Below are positions 50,501 to 60,853 of a DNA stretch of 64,000 nt, one piece after another. The notes under the pieces are model-generated. The model saw nothing but the letters and a program-made list of their open reading frames with translations, did no database searches and was not told the origin of the DNA. The stretch is from Owenia fusiformis. Lineage: Eukaryota > Annelida > Polychaeta > Sabellida > Oweniidae. The stretch spans positions 27,698,822 through 27,762,821 of the forward strand of contig CAIIXF020000008.1 in the NCBI GenBank assembly GCA_903813345.2, in the 5' to 3' direction. The position numbers were made by a program, and so were the translations under genes. Positions within the stretch are counted from its first letter, which is position 1. Each line of letters starts with the position of its first letter.

Positions 50501-53500
50501 AGCCACTGAAACCTTGAAAATGTAGATGTTCTACTACACGTACTTTACCTGTTTAAAATTTACAGTTACTATCAGGTGGGACCTGCTACTAGTTGCGTTC
50601 AGATTGGTCGTACCAGTGGTTCTATGTAACACCCCTTGCTTTAGGAAAAGTTTTACGTCACCATACGTTTGAACTGGTATACGCTACAATAAGACGTGTA
50701 GTACTATGTTATGCAATACATGACGTATGACGATGAGTTGATTCTGGAACATTGGAGAGGTTTAAATTTTGCACGTGTTTAGCCTAACGTATCTGAAATC
50801 CGCACTATACAGTCACCAGATTTTTTCTTGTTTATGTTCCAAGTATCACATTCGTTTCGATTGTTTGATTTTACCATAGCCTAATATTTGTGGTAAAGTT
50901 AGACTGAATCACTTGAAAAATACTAAAATGGATGTTCACCAAGGCTCTGTATTAAGCCATATACTATAACTCAATCTTTCAACAGATTTTGAAAATGTAA
51001 AAGGGTCTTGGGATTTAAATACCTTTAGTCCTTCAATGTAAAAACCTTTGTTTGGATCTTGTCTGAGTCTTAGGCCTTTGGCTGACTGCGTTTTGCTTGG
51101 TACTAGGAGGTCCTTCATCACTTCGTTGTAGATCTCCACCATTGTAAATGTCACCTACGATATCAAGACCAATTATTCTGATGTACGTTAAGAAAACAAT
51201 GACCGAGTATATCAGTTTCATAACTATGCCGAGTGTGCAAAAATTGTATCCGGATGAAGCCGGAATACGCATGTAAAATGTATAACTCTTCGCCGAAAAA
51301 AATTGAACGTTTTGCACAATAAAGAGAATTCACTGGTAAATTTGACATTTTAGATCACATTGCTCTAATTAAATAAACTCCATCGATCACGACTGATATG
51401 AGCTAAATGCAATTTAAAACTTGGAAAATGGGTAACGATGATACTAAAAAGATTTTCTCTAACATTTGGCACATGTGGTATCCATGATGTTTGAAGTTGT
51501 AAAATCTGACTTATTTATTTAACAGCTATGTATCGACTACAAACAAATTTATATATCTGTAAGTGATATTGTTGATAACCGGACTATTGTAAGACTTGGA
51601 ACAAGTGGAAATCAAATAATTTTATCTCGTGTCCTATTGAGATTACAATGAAATAGCTTGATTTATGGGTGATCATACAAATAATTTCTCCATCGACTGC
51701 CGTTATATCTAAGGCATGTCTGATTTGGTGTAGATTTTGATAACGATGTAGCTTAGTTAGATTTTAAATGTCTTTCTTCGTAATTTGCCAGTCTAGGAGG
51801 GTATAGACTGATGTTCACTCTTAAAAATTAAGTTTTGACAATTTTGATAAATTATGGCCATTCAACTTTAAAGCTTCACTAATTGTTGCGTTTATTTATA
51901 TGCCTCACACACTTGATTGTATGTCGATAATTAATTATAAAACGGACAAAAGAAAACGTAAATACAATAAATGGTAATATATTTGTATTTTCTCTGCTAT
52001 GCATCCTTTTCACTAAGCTAATTGAGAGAATTGCAAAAGGATTTCAAAAATGTCATCTAAACTAAATATACCTTGCATGTACATGCAACTCAGGCCCGTA
52101 GCCCCTGGCCAGAAATTCTTTCAAAATCATGCAGTTTTTCACCATTCTGAGAATTTTTCGCATGATTTTTAGCCAACATTGTGAAAAAGCTCCCCCCCCT
52201 GGAAAAAACTCCCCCACCTGGTAAAAGCTGGCTACGGGCAAAAACTTATATAACTTACTTGTAATTTCTTTTTAACTTCATTGTTAGAGGATATCTCATT
52301 GAAGAGCTGTTCGTATGTCCGTGGTATTAATCCTATGTTTGGTCCGTTACCAAGAACACTGTAGGATTTGCCGCTACCTGTCTGGCCATAAGCAAACAGT
52401 GTGGAGTTGTAGCCTTCCCATGCGTTCTGGACGATGTCCTTACCAAGATCCGTGTAAACCATTGTCTAAAATAAATTTCAATAATTTTAGATTCAACAAT
52501 TGCAAGCGTGTGGGAGACTTGGCCAAAACGGGACACTTTTTCTGTGTTTTACAAGACAGTCTCTCCTACAAAAATTAGTACAAACTCGGCATTTAAAGTT
52601 TTTTGATAAATAAAAAATGAAATGATATAGCAGCAGTGCATGTTTCCTTAACCGATTGATGAAGCACCATGTATGCTTCTGAAGTGGTGATATACATTGA
52701 TATGTACACAGTTTGTAACATATGAACAGAGTCAGTAAAAGTAGGAAAGATACATCTAAGATGGTTTGCATATGAACGGGTAGCGAGTTGAAAAGGTATC
52801 TCTTTAGCTTTGGTCAGTTTACGAGCTGCTGTGCCAGTGAGGAGATAATTGGCAACTTATACGAGCCACGTAGAAGGAATGGTTACGTACTTGATCAGCG
52901 TATGGACTTCCCTCTTGGTTCTCCGGCACCAAAATTCCTTCGCTGTTTGTAGAGAATCCATCAACTGACCAAAATACATGATCGAATGAGAACAGCTTCT
53001 CATCAGAAGTCTCGGTGTTTGTAATGGATAGAGCACTTTCAGAGGTTAACTTGAGGATAATGCGACATCGACTTGTTATTTCACGCTTAAAATACACACA
53101 TTTAGCAATGAGATCAAAGTCACATTTTTATTTAGAATCAAAATCTGTTCAACTACTGTATGGTTGTATTTGTCCACTCCTTTTGATTAAAACAATGGGT
53201 GGGAATGTAAAACTGCCTTTTCTCAACTCTCAGTAAATATATTTCAATGAAATTTTCTCAAGAAAGACTTCAAAGCACTCCTAACATATAAAAAATATTG
53301 TTTCACTCATAATCAATTTTCATTATGATGATTACAGATGGCCAAATTCTGATGGCTACCACTTTTGCGTCTTTCGTCTGAAAATACCACTCGGATTAAA
53401 TACCAAGTAATCAATTAATTATCCCAATTTTCTTTATGTAATAGTTTTTAAGTAGTGTAGGGCTTATTGTCCTTATTCACATATTATGACTTTATTTGAC

Positions 53501-53878
53501 ATGTATAGTTTTTACCTTTGTTTAACGCTATTCGTTAATTCATTGAAATAGAAAGGGAACTAATTTCTGAATGCAAATTTGGAAAATGTGATCGATCTTT
53601 TGAAAAGGCAATTAATTCAATTTCCTCATGAACGATCTTTTTACCTTTATTGATTAATTACATTGCATGAAACAAGGTCCAAATATATTGATTTAACATC
53701 ATTAAAATAAATTGTTAATATTATTACTGAGGTTGAGAATTATTAGCTTTCAGCTCTTTGTATATCTTATATAACATCTTCTCAAATTACAGTAGTGTGC
53801 TTCTAGTTTTAATTAGTGTTAACGTACCATCGACAGTGGACGAATCCTCACTGCAACTTTTAGCTTATCCGAAGTCAT
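35533..53878 (-). CDS. KIF28: Kinesin-3 family motor, KIF28/KLP-6-like
   Basis: Plus-end microtubule motor, 23 exons, 1034 residues. Exons in coding order: 53828-53878, 52891-53085, 52259-52465, 51023-51154, 50549-50683, 49439-49602, 48869-48980, 46569-46636, 46148-46278, 45677-45758, 45333-45454, 45147-45213, 44668-44794, 44067-44206, 43206-43329, 42895-43002, 42430-42578, 40257-40385, 39618-39755, 38739-38905, 37431-37519, 36419-36695, 35533-35723. All phases fit. The N-terminal motor has P-loop GQTGSGKS (109-116), switch I NATSSRSH (224-231) and switch [10 protein letters not shown] (259-266), followed by a neck coiled coil ([16 protein letters not shown]). An FHA domain follows ([18 protein letters not shown] through IQDRHCLV), then the kinesin-3 stalk region ([17 protein letters not shown]). 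The tail is Ser/Glu-rich and then basic, with no PH domain, as in KIF28. Exon 14 uses the weak donor GTTGGA, chosen because only it keeps phase. Family is certain; orthology to KIF28 is likely. Confidence 0.9.
35934..36378. mobile_element. TA-flanked MITE in kinesin intron 22
   Basis: The left end CAGGGTGAGCCAAAAAAGTA matches the element at 29354, including AACAAATGTTAATAACT just inside. The right end is its inverted relative (AGTTATTGACATTTGTTTGG, then TTGCCTCAACC). No ORF. Confidence 0.75.
37119..37286. repeat. 42-bp tandem repeat, four copies
   Basis: CCTTTGTTAGTAAACCATTA plus CTAGTTTCAATATATCATTACA is repeated four times. Three copies are identical; the last has CACATC for TATATC. It lies in kinesin intron 21. 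The unit is a multiple of three so one frame stays open, but it has no other coding sign. Confidence 0.95.
37872..38652. mobile_element. GC-richer element with ATCACACCAAAC termini (kinesin intron 20)
   Basis: It starts ATCACACCAAACAAGTTTTC and ends AGTTTGGTGTGAT, its complement. A direct repeat of about 130 bp lies inside (37871-38000 and 38246-38370, sharing GGTCTATTTACAAACTTCAT-like text). Clearly richer in G and C than its flanks and full of GAACGTAC-like words. No transposase. Confidence 0.7.
40386..42429. other. Kinesin intron 17
   Basis: The 2-kb intron includes a 154-codon open stretch at 40706-41170 (+) with no recognisable domain and low-complexity AT-rich composition. I see no conserved exon and no clear repeat. 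Confidence 0.45.
43067..43165. repeat. Dispersed repeat, copy in kinesin intron 15
   Basis: Complement of 25651-25727 (CCTGCGTGCAGAGTCTAGTT; TGAAGTCAAACGAATGCAAA), with a few bases inserted between the shared blocks. Confidence 0.7.
47293..48239 (+). CDS. Nested gene in kinesin intron 7: 178-residue disordered protein with PPSY motif
   Basis: Two exons on the strand opposite the kinesin, 47293-47393 and 47804-48239, join in frame (TG|G, Trp) to 178 residues. The ATG precedes [20 protein letters not shown]; the donor is GTAGGT and the acceptor TATTTAAG. The protein is rich in Ser, Tyr, Pro, Gln and Gly, with no signal peptide, membrane segment or known domain. [10 protein letters not shown] contains a PPxY motif (ligand for WW domains of NEDD4-type ligases), [10 protein letters not shown] repeats SYEAV, and SPPYI lies near the end. 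A poly(A) signal follows at 48632. The clean splice, a frame held across the junction and biased composition argue that it is real. It may be an adaptor; function unknown. A membrane-like stretch in another frame at 48290-48430 is not joined to it by any convincing splice. Confidence 0.7.
48632..48637 (+). other. Poly(A) signal of the nested gene
   Basis: AATAAA lies about 390 bp after the nested gene's stop and before the next kinesin exon (48869). It supports an independent plus-strand transcript ending inside the intron. Confidence 0.45.
49841..50236. mobile_element. Foldback MITE in kinesin intron 5
   Basis: The arms begin CGATTACGCTGGTTACCAAA and end with CGGTAACCAGCGTAATCG. Complementarity extends about 100 bp inward (GTTACxAAA, TGTCGGAAC/GTTTTGACAT). 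No ORF. Confidence 0.8.
52091..52240. repeat. GTAGCC/GGCTAC snapback repeat beside kinesin exon 3
   Basis: It starts CAGGCCCGTAGCCCCTGGCC and ends AGCTGGCTACGGGC, with shared interior AGAAATTCTTTCAAAATCAT. It ends 19 bp before the exon boundary at 52259 on the donor side, so a mobile repeat abuts a splice donor. Confidence 0.7.
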
Positions 53879-54314
53879 TTTAAAAATTCGAATTCAATTC
53901 AATTAATAATCCGGGATTAAATCCGTTTCAGTGGTTTCCGTACAATCATGTTCGAATCCGTTATTCACAATGGGGTAGCAGGTCTGACAACAGTAGTTCC
54001 CGTATATTCACAATTCTGTTTTTATTCCAAATGAAATGTTGACAAAACCCAGGTTCATACCCACACAAATAGGAACAAGATGTCTGTTACCTCTAGAAAA
54101 TGTGGGTTCGTTTTTTTAATAATGAACTTTGGCAAAAATACATTCCTGAAGCACGAGTCTTTTCTTCCTCTCCGACACATTCCAAAGTTTAGGATCTCGT
54201 TTCGGGTTTTACCTTTCCGGATAAGTATCACATTCGTTGTACATATAAGCATGGGCTCTATCAGTAGAGCCCATGATATACGTTTTGCAATATAAAGATG
54301 ATTTGGCGAATATA

Positions 54315-55379
54315 CGAGGGTTGTCCCAGAAGTAATGCACTATATGCTCTAACTTTATCAATAATTGATATTTTTCCATGAAATTTTCAGTAAATCTTCC
54401 TGAGAGACATTTTGATTATTCTACAAATTTTCATGTTGACTGATAAAACTATATTGATGTTATAATAAAATCAAGTTGGTGTGTTTGGGTTGGGCGGGGC
54501 AGGTATAAAATCACGTCAAATGGAATAAAAAAAATTGAAAATATGAAATAATTAATTAACAATACCATTTTGTGTAGCTATAAGAAGTTGGCTCAAAAAT
54601 ATATTATAAGATACTAAATTTCTATGAGCACATCTTAGATTTAATTGATGTATATTACACAGTGTCCCATTTCATATTTTCTCAAAATATTGCCCTTTGC
54701 ATGTTATGTACTTTTGATGCCTGTCAGGTCAAACAGTCTTGGCAAATTCTTCCACTTTGACTTGTGGAGTTTTTGTCTCCCATGTTTGGAGTTCACCCAG
54801 GGTCCAGTCATCTCTTTTAAATCTCTTCTGCCACCTCATAATTGTAGTTCTATCTGGTTTATACTCCTAAAATAATCTTTTCATGGTGGCATAAGTTTTG
54901 CGTGGCTTTGAGTCCAAGTAAAGTATGAAATTAGGCCATCAAAAGCTAATCCTTCTGTTATCACGTGAGAATTGTAGCCATTTTTGCAATTTCTTGACCG
55001 TGACTGTATTAGAATTTGTGACCATTGAACTGTTGTATTATGACATCACAGTGCTAGATGTCATTATTTGTACTCGGTAAACATCATGCTGAATAAATTT
55101 AACAATTTCCCAAACATTTTGATCATTTAAATAAAAGAAATATTAATAAAATAACACTTTGGATCTTTTCATAATTAGAAAAATTGGTACCTGCCCCGCC
55201 CACCCCTACCCCCATGTTGCTATAGCAACCATATAAAGACTTAATACTAATGTTTGATGCTGAAACTTCAGGTCAGTATAGATGAAACTTCAATTGTTAT
55301 ATACACAAAATTTCAGCTGAATTGAAGTATATTAAAGAAAGTTAGAGCATATAGTGCATTACTTCTGGGACAACCCTCG
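54315..55379. mobile_element. Mariner-like DNA transposon remnant with 45-bp inverted ends
   Basis: The ends CGAGGGTTGTCCCAGAAGTA and the complementary TACTTCTGGGACAACCCTCG continue as complements for about 45 bp; TA on both sides. On the minus strand, about 54738-54867 encodes a helix-turn-helix-like fragment (KPDRTTIMRWQKRFKRDD) of the kind at transposase N-termini; the rest is gone. A second inverted pair (GGGCGGGGCAGGT at about 54490 and ACCTGCCCCGCCC at about 55190) lies inside. A lone terminus is at 12294. Confidence 0.85.
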
Positions 55380-56187
55380 TATACATCTTGAGGTCGTATA
55401 CATGTACGTAGAAATAGCAAATATCAAAAATGGAAGTTAGAGAGCGATTTGAGTTGTTGAAATTGAATTGAGACATGCGCAAGTATTATTAAATTAAGAA
55501 AGTAATATGACTTAAATTAAGTTGTGTATGCGACCGGAATGATTTTGTCTATAGAAAAATGGGGATGAACTTATTGAACTAGAGATCGTGCAAAATGTGA
55601 AATTACATCATGTATTACCATTTTCGCCATTTTTGAAAATATAAAACTTGCGGTAACTATAGTCAACGTATCGGATACCCCCTTATGCTACAACGGAGAT
55701 ATCTTATTATTGCTCCGATTAGATTGATATAGACGTGGAAAGTGGAGTGGTTGATAAGATAATGCCCCAAGAATGAAGACAATTAGAGACATATAAAACA
55801 TGTTTTATAGTCTGAGTGAATAATTCGTGGACAAATGAGATCAAATACGTACGTGTACTGAGAACTTCCCTTACCTGTACTTATTGTATAGGCTAATCTT
55901 ATGCAACAAGCAAAAGAAAAAAGAAACATTTCATGAACAACATAAACTAAATAAATATTGAATAGCAATAGCAATCGAGCTACATATGTACATGTACAGG
56001 ATAGGCCACTTTGTAATAGTTCGATGGGAATGCAGAATAAAGTCATGCAATTCATTGAAAAGAAATAAATTAAATCTTCAGCCATATTTTGAAATAATGA
56101 CTATTAAAAATGTTATTAAAAGAAGTTTGAGCTTTTATTTTTCAATGGACATTCAAGGATGTTGCAATGTTTTTATGATAAGGTAAC

Positions 56188-56391
56188 ATGTATTTCGTGA
56201 TTGATAAGAAGTGGCCATTACGAAATCGCTATAGCGAATATTTATTCTCTTTAGTTGCTAGTTCTCACAGAAATCGTATTCGAAAAAAAGATCCTGTCCC
56301 CAAAAAGATCTCTGTATTTCCCATAAAGCAACTGGATGCTGACGAAGCTAACTTGCATATCAAAAGGCTCAACATATCTGTGTTTCTGTAA
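56188..56391 (+). CDS. Possible orphan exon
   Basis: An open frame with protein-like composition (RKKDPVPKKISVFPIKQL, then DADEANLHIKRLNIS). It has AG acceptors at 56254 and 56270 and ends at a good donor, TTTCT|GTAAGT (56388). No neighbouring exon could be chained and no family is recognised. It may be an exon of an unknown gene, a relic of transposon protein, or chance. Confidence 0.2.
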   Translation: MYFVIDKKWPLRNRYSEYLFSLVASSHRNRIRKKDPVPKKISVFPIKQLDADEANLHIKRLNISVFL

Positions 56392-56576
56392 GTAAAAACA
56401 GCTCGGTATTTTCATGAAATAGATAGTTATTTATTGAAAATCTACAGTCCGAATCATTTCACTTTTCTCAGGGCTTTTTATAAAAAAGCTCCTACCTCAT
56501 ACCCTACTATTTTTTCATGGCCTGAGTTCGTCACTAACATGCTAAATCATAGCCGTAGGCAGCGGGGGTTCGGTTA

Positions 56577-57360
56577 GACTGTATCCTTCGTCTGAATAAA
56601 TATTCAGACTGTAAGTCACCTATTGTAAAATGTGGTGTTGTATAAATGTTACAAATAAGTTTGTTTAATGATAAAATGATTACCTTATAAAGAACTTACA
56701 ATATTATTTTTTCATATATTGTCCTCTTACTGAAGATATTCATAAAATGTACAGACGCTTCTTGTAGAGAAGCCATTGATTAGGTCAAGCCATTTTGGCA
56801 ATGCCAATTCTCACGATAAACGAGATTTAGCCAGTGACGTCAGTCTATTTGTAAACAAATAACACGTGGAGCGGACGGAGCAACATTACGGAAGCGTATT
56901 GCTAAATTCCATTTGTGTGGGAATTTATTAGATCTAGTCATTTATTATCATTATCCCGATTAATTTTCTTCATTTATAGTAAATAGAGCGGAAATATTCA
57001 TGAAGAAGGCCGAGGTAATCAAGTGGTCATGTGTTGTCAAAGTTCAAAATGTGCATATCTCGTTTGGATCTCGTGAACTCAAACATCCTTGACATTGATT
57101 TCGCGATCTACTTATGAACACATCCTGAAGTTTTGGTGAGTCTGAACATTTCATTATTTTATATCAACTTGTACCCGCCTTATACAAATATTTTTGCTTG
57201 TAGTTTAAGATGAACATCTCTTCAACATATTCACCAATTTTCAAGGTGAACATTCTTATAATAAACGAGAAATTAATGTGCAAAAAATATCACCGCGATT
57301 TCCACAGGAAATATATCAATCATAACAGACCGAATATTATATTCGGTCTGTTGGATACAT
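56577..57360. repeat. Large inverted repeat, left arm
   Basis: 784 bp, complementary to 59409-60512 apart from the 306-bp TTAA insertion there. It begins AGACTGTATCCTTCGTCTGA and ends with the palindrome AACAGACCGAATATTATATT plus CGGTCTGTT. The arms differ at scattered bases and small indels, so this is not a copy made by assembly folding. The 2-kb spacer has its own inverted pair at 57906-57957/58372-58432. Confidence 0.9.
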
Positions 57361-57905
57361 ACTAGGGGTTCGGTGGGTTCGAACGAACCCCTGGTCAGGA
57401 TTTCCCAAAATATCATTTTCAAGTGCGGAAAAATGCACATAACCAGAAACATAAATCACTGTGCTATTTGAAAACTACATATATGAGCAGTAAATGAATC
57501 GATGTTTGTTTTGGTGAACACGAGAGCCTTATTTTGTTAAAAACATGTCATAGTGAAGTTACACTTCCCTCAAAACGGTTGGCAACCTTAGGCACGGGAT
57601 GAGATTTTGGGAAGACCCCAGAGCATGAGATTTTACATTTAGAAATAACAATAATTTCGCACAATTAACTTAAAAGCTGCTTCTTCTCGGACAAAATAAC
57701 CCATCTTGGGCAATGGCTAAATCAGTCCTTTGTAGGAATTTTGTTTTAAGCCAGTTCTGGTCCAATACGAAGTTATTGAAAACAATGCTAAGACGTCCCA
57801 TACTCCGAATGATTTTTACAACATTGCCGAATAAATATCTGGAATTGTCGTAATACTGATGAAACACATGTTCTTTCAAATGTGTACATCTCTGTTTTGT
57901 TTTAT

Positions 57906-58432
57906 TTCAATTAAAATTTAAAATATTTCTTGGGACGTCCCTTGGGCTGGCAAGTCCCCGAAACCAATTGCGTTAAATAATTAAAAACCTTGTGAAATGA
58001 ATATTTAAAAGCGTATAGCATTTATAAACACAAGCATTTGTTCAATTTATTCATTCTTTCATTTGTTAAGTATTTATTAACCAATCCCTTTTCCAAAGAA
58101 AAATCAATTATTGCAAAAAATGATTTGGTTTTTTTTTCGTTCAGATACACTCCACTCATCTAAGAGATGGTATAGAATTCAAATTGTTATCGTTCCAGTT
58201 TAACTGCTCTCCATTTTCATGTTAATGTCATGATATGTTTAGCGAAAAAAATTACATAATAAAAAAATCATATGGTATTAATCTGAACTTAACAAAATAT
58301 GTTTTATATTCGAACAGTCGCTTGTATTTATATATGATTTATATCCACCAAATTGCAGTTGATCTGCTCCGGGGGACTTACCACTGACATCCGGGGACGT
58401 CCAAAGAAATATTTTAAATTTTTAAAACAAAG
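57906..58432. repeat. Inverted pair inside the spacer
   Basis: AAATATTTCTTGGGACGTCC near 57915 and GGACGTCCAAAGAAATATTT near 58395 are complements, as are GGCAAGTCCCC and GGGGACTTACC nearby. About 520 bp in all, no ORF of note. Possibly a further MITE. Confidence 0.65.
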
Positions 58433-59408
58433 CAAAACCGAGACCCACTTATTTGAATAATAGATATTTTCATCAGTAATACGACTATCCCGGACAGTTT
58501 AAAAAGCCTTAGTGTAAACGTTGTGAAAAGTTATCGTAGAAGAACGATCTTTCGGAGTATAGGGTGTTTGTATTTGTTCTGAACTGGACTCCAACAAAAT
58601 TCCTGAAAAATTATGATAAGCCATTGCATGAGGTGATTTATTTTGTCCTAGATGAAGTAGCTTAAGTTAAAGAATAAATTGTGCGAAATAGTTGATATTC
58701 CTTGGAAACAAATCATGCTCCAGAGTCTTCCAGAAATCAGACGAAATAATGGTGGATTCGGGGCAAATCAGATTTCAGGATATGTATTCAGTAAAAGATT
58801 CACCGAAATATATTTTGATGCAGAAAATTAATTATAAGTTGTCTGACTTTTTTGCACATTGCCTGTTTATTTTTCTTTGTGAACATTAAAGTTACAAAGC
58901 TACAAGTAGCCAATATTAAAATTACCAATTTCAAGTGAACTACGCAACGAATGAAACTGTGTGATCTACACTCCCACTATTGGTCTGAACGAAATGCTAC
59001 GTAGAAATATGAGCCGTCTGCTGTATTAGTCGATTAATAGAGTAAGACCTGTTGGTGATGCTTTATAATTTAGACCAAAACATTGAAGAACAAACGAACC
59101 TGTAAATCATGAAAACAACGAACAAATATTTGGTTTTCACATATGTTCGGTAATTTTTCGTATTGAAACTTCCGGAACTTACAAGGAAATCATTCATTTT
59201 CTCGGTCCATGATCTACCTCTTGGATGTTGTGGCAAATGCTCCATGGTGGATGTTGTGGCAAATGCTCCATGGTTGACGGAACAAAGGTGATATGGTTTC
59301 ATTAAGATTCGGGTTCTAACCTTTAGAAGGTAAGTCAGACTCCCAAACGTCAGCTAACTCTTATATTTAGCATGTTAGCGATGAACTCAGGCCATGAAAA
59401 AATAGTAG

Positions 59409-60512
59409 TATGTATCCAACAGACCGAATATAATATTCGGTCTGTTATGATTGATAGCCTTGGCATGGAAATCTCGGCGATATTTTGTGCACATAAATTT
59501 CTCGTTTATTACAAGAATGTTCACCTTGAAAATTGGTGAATATGTTGAAGAGATGTTCATTTTAAACTAGAAGCAAAAATATTTGTATAAGGCGGGTACA
59601 AGTTGATATAAAATAATGAAATGTTCAGACTCACCAAAACTTCAGGATGTGTTCATAAGTAGATCGCGAAATCAATGTCAAGGACGTTTGAGTTCACGAG
59701 ATCCAAACGAGATATGCACATTTTTGAACTTTGACTTTTAACTTCAAACACATGACCACTTGATTACCTCGGCCTTCTTCATGAATATTTCCGCTCTATT
59801 CACTATAAATGACGAAAATTAATCGGGATAATGATAATAAATGACTAGATCTAATAAATTCCCGCACAAATGGAATTTATCAATACGCTTCCGTAAGGTT
59901 GCTCCGTCCGCTCCACGTGTTATTTGTTTACAAATAGACTGACGTCACTGGCTAAATCTCGTTTATCGTGAGAATTGGCATTGCCAAATTGGCTTGACCT
60001 AATCAATGGCTTCGCTACAAGAAGCGTCTGTACATTTTATGAATATCTTCAGTAAGAGGACAATATACGAAAAAATAATATTGTAAATTCTTTATAAGGT
60101 AATCATTTTATCATTAACTCATTCAATACTGGGGCAAAAAGCACTATAATACTGACGATATTTTGAAAATTGCCATATATGGTACCTCTGAAATAATATA
60201 TATTGTATATACATGGGCATACATATATAGTGTTATATATCATTTTAAAGCATATGATATACTCTTTCAGAATGAATAGTTTTTTAAGTCCCATTTTATA
60301 AGTTGTCATGGTTACAAGATTCCAAAAATAAACATTGGATTTGTGCTTGGACTTGATATCAAGTCCTTAGTAGTCAACGTATGTGCTTTATGACGTCATA
60401 TCAAGTCCTTAGTAGCGAATGAGTTAAACAAACTTATTTGTAACATTTATACAACACCACATTTTACAATAGGTGACTTACAGTCTGAATTTATTCAGAC
60501 GAAGGATACAGT
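59409..60512. repeat. Large inverted repeat, right arm
   Basis: Complement of 56577-57360, starting TATGTATCCAACAGACCGAA and ending GAAGGATACAGTCT. It contains the extra 306-bp element at 60118-60423, which the left arm lacks and which therefore inserted after the inverted repeat formed. Confidence 0.9.
60118..60423. mobile_element. 306-bp TTAA-targeted MITE
   Basis: Flanked by TTAA at 60114-60117 and 60424-60427. The inverted ends are CTCATTC and GAATGAG. The left arm of the big inverted repeat has the empty site (one TTAA at the matching place), which gives direct evidence of insertion and of the target duplication. Inside is a direct repeat of ATATCAAGTCCTTAGTAG. Confidence 0.9.
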
Positions 60513-60624
60513 CTACCTCATACCCACCTACCCACATACTTGGGACATGATACAGTATTTGAAGGGATAAACTTTAAAGATCTTAGTTTATTAAATCTTA
60601 GTTTATGATGAATTATAGATGCAT

Positions 60625-60690
60625 TTGGTAGGACCCTTGATAGCAAGTTGCTACTACAGTCTGGGTTCGATTCCCACTCGGGGCATCGAA
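60625..60690 (+). repeat. tRNA-like fragment, possible SINE relic
   Basis: GGGTTCGATTCCCACTCGGG resembles a tRNA T-arm (RNA polymerase III B box). No matching acceptor stem or D-arm is found upstream, so it is not a tRNA gene. It may come from a tRNA-derived SINE. Confidence 0.3.
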
Positions 60691-60853
60691 TTTAGCACAC
60701 TTTCTTTCAATTTCTTTATCTGGTTTGTTGGACCTATGCTCGCGGTCGTAAGTTATTTATTCCCCTGGGGCGCCCTTGGGTCATTACACATTAAAATACA
60801 TCCATATGCCTTTATTTATGGATCTGTCATCTGTCGGCTTTTTAGAAAAAAAT

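Noticed and set aside
60655-60690. tRNA gene
   Set aside because: Only a T-arm-like B box is present. No acceptor stem partner, D-arm or sensible anticodon arm can be formed.
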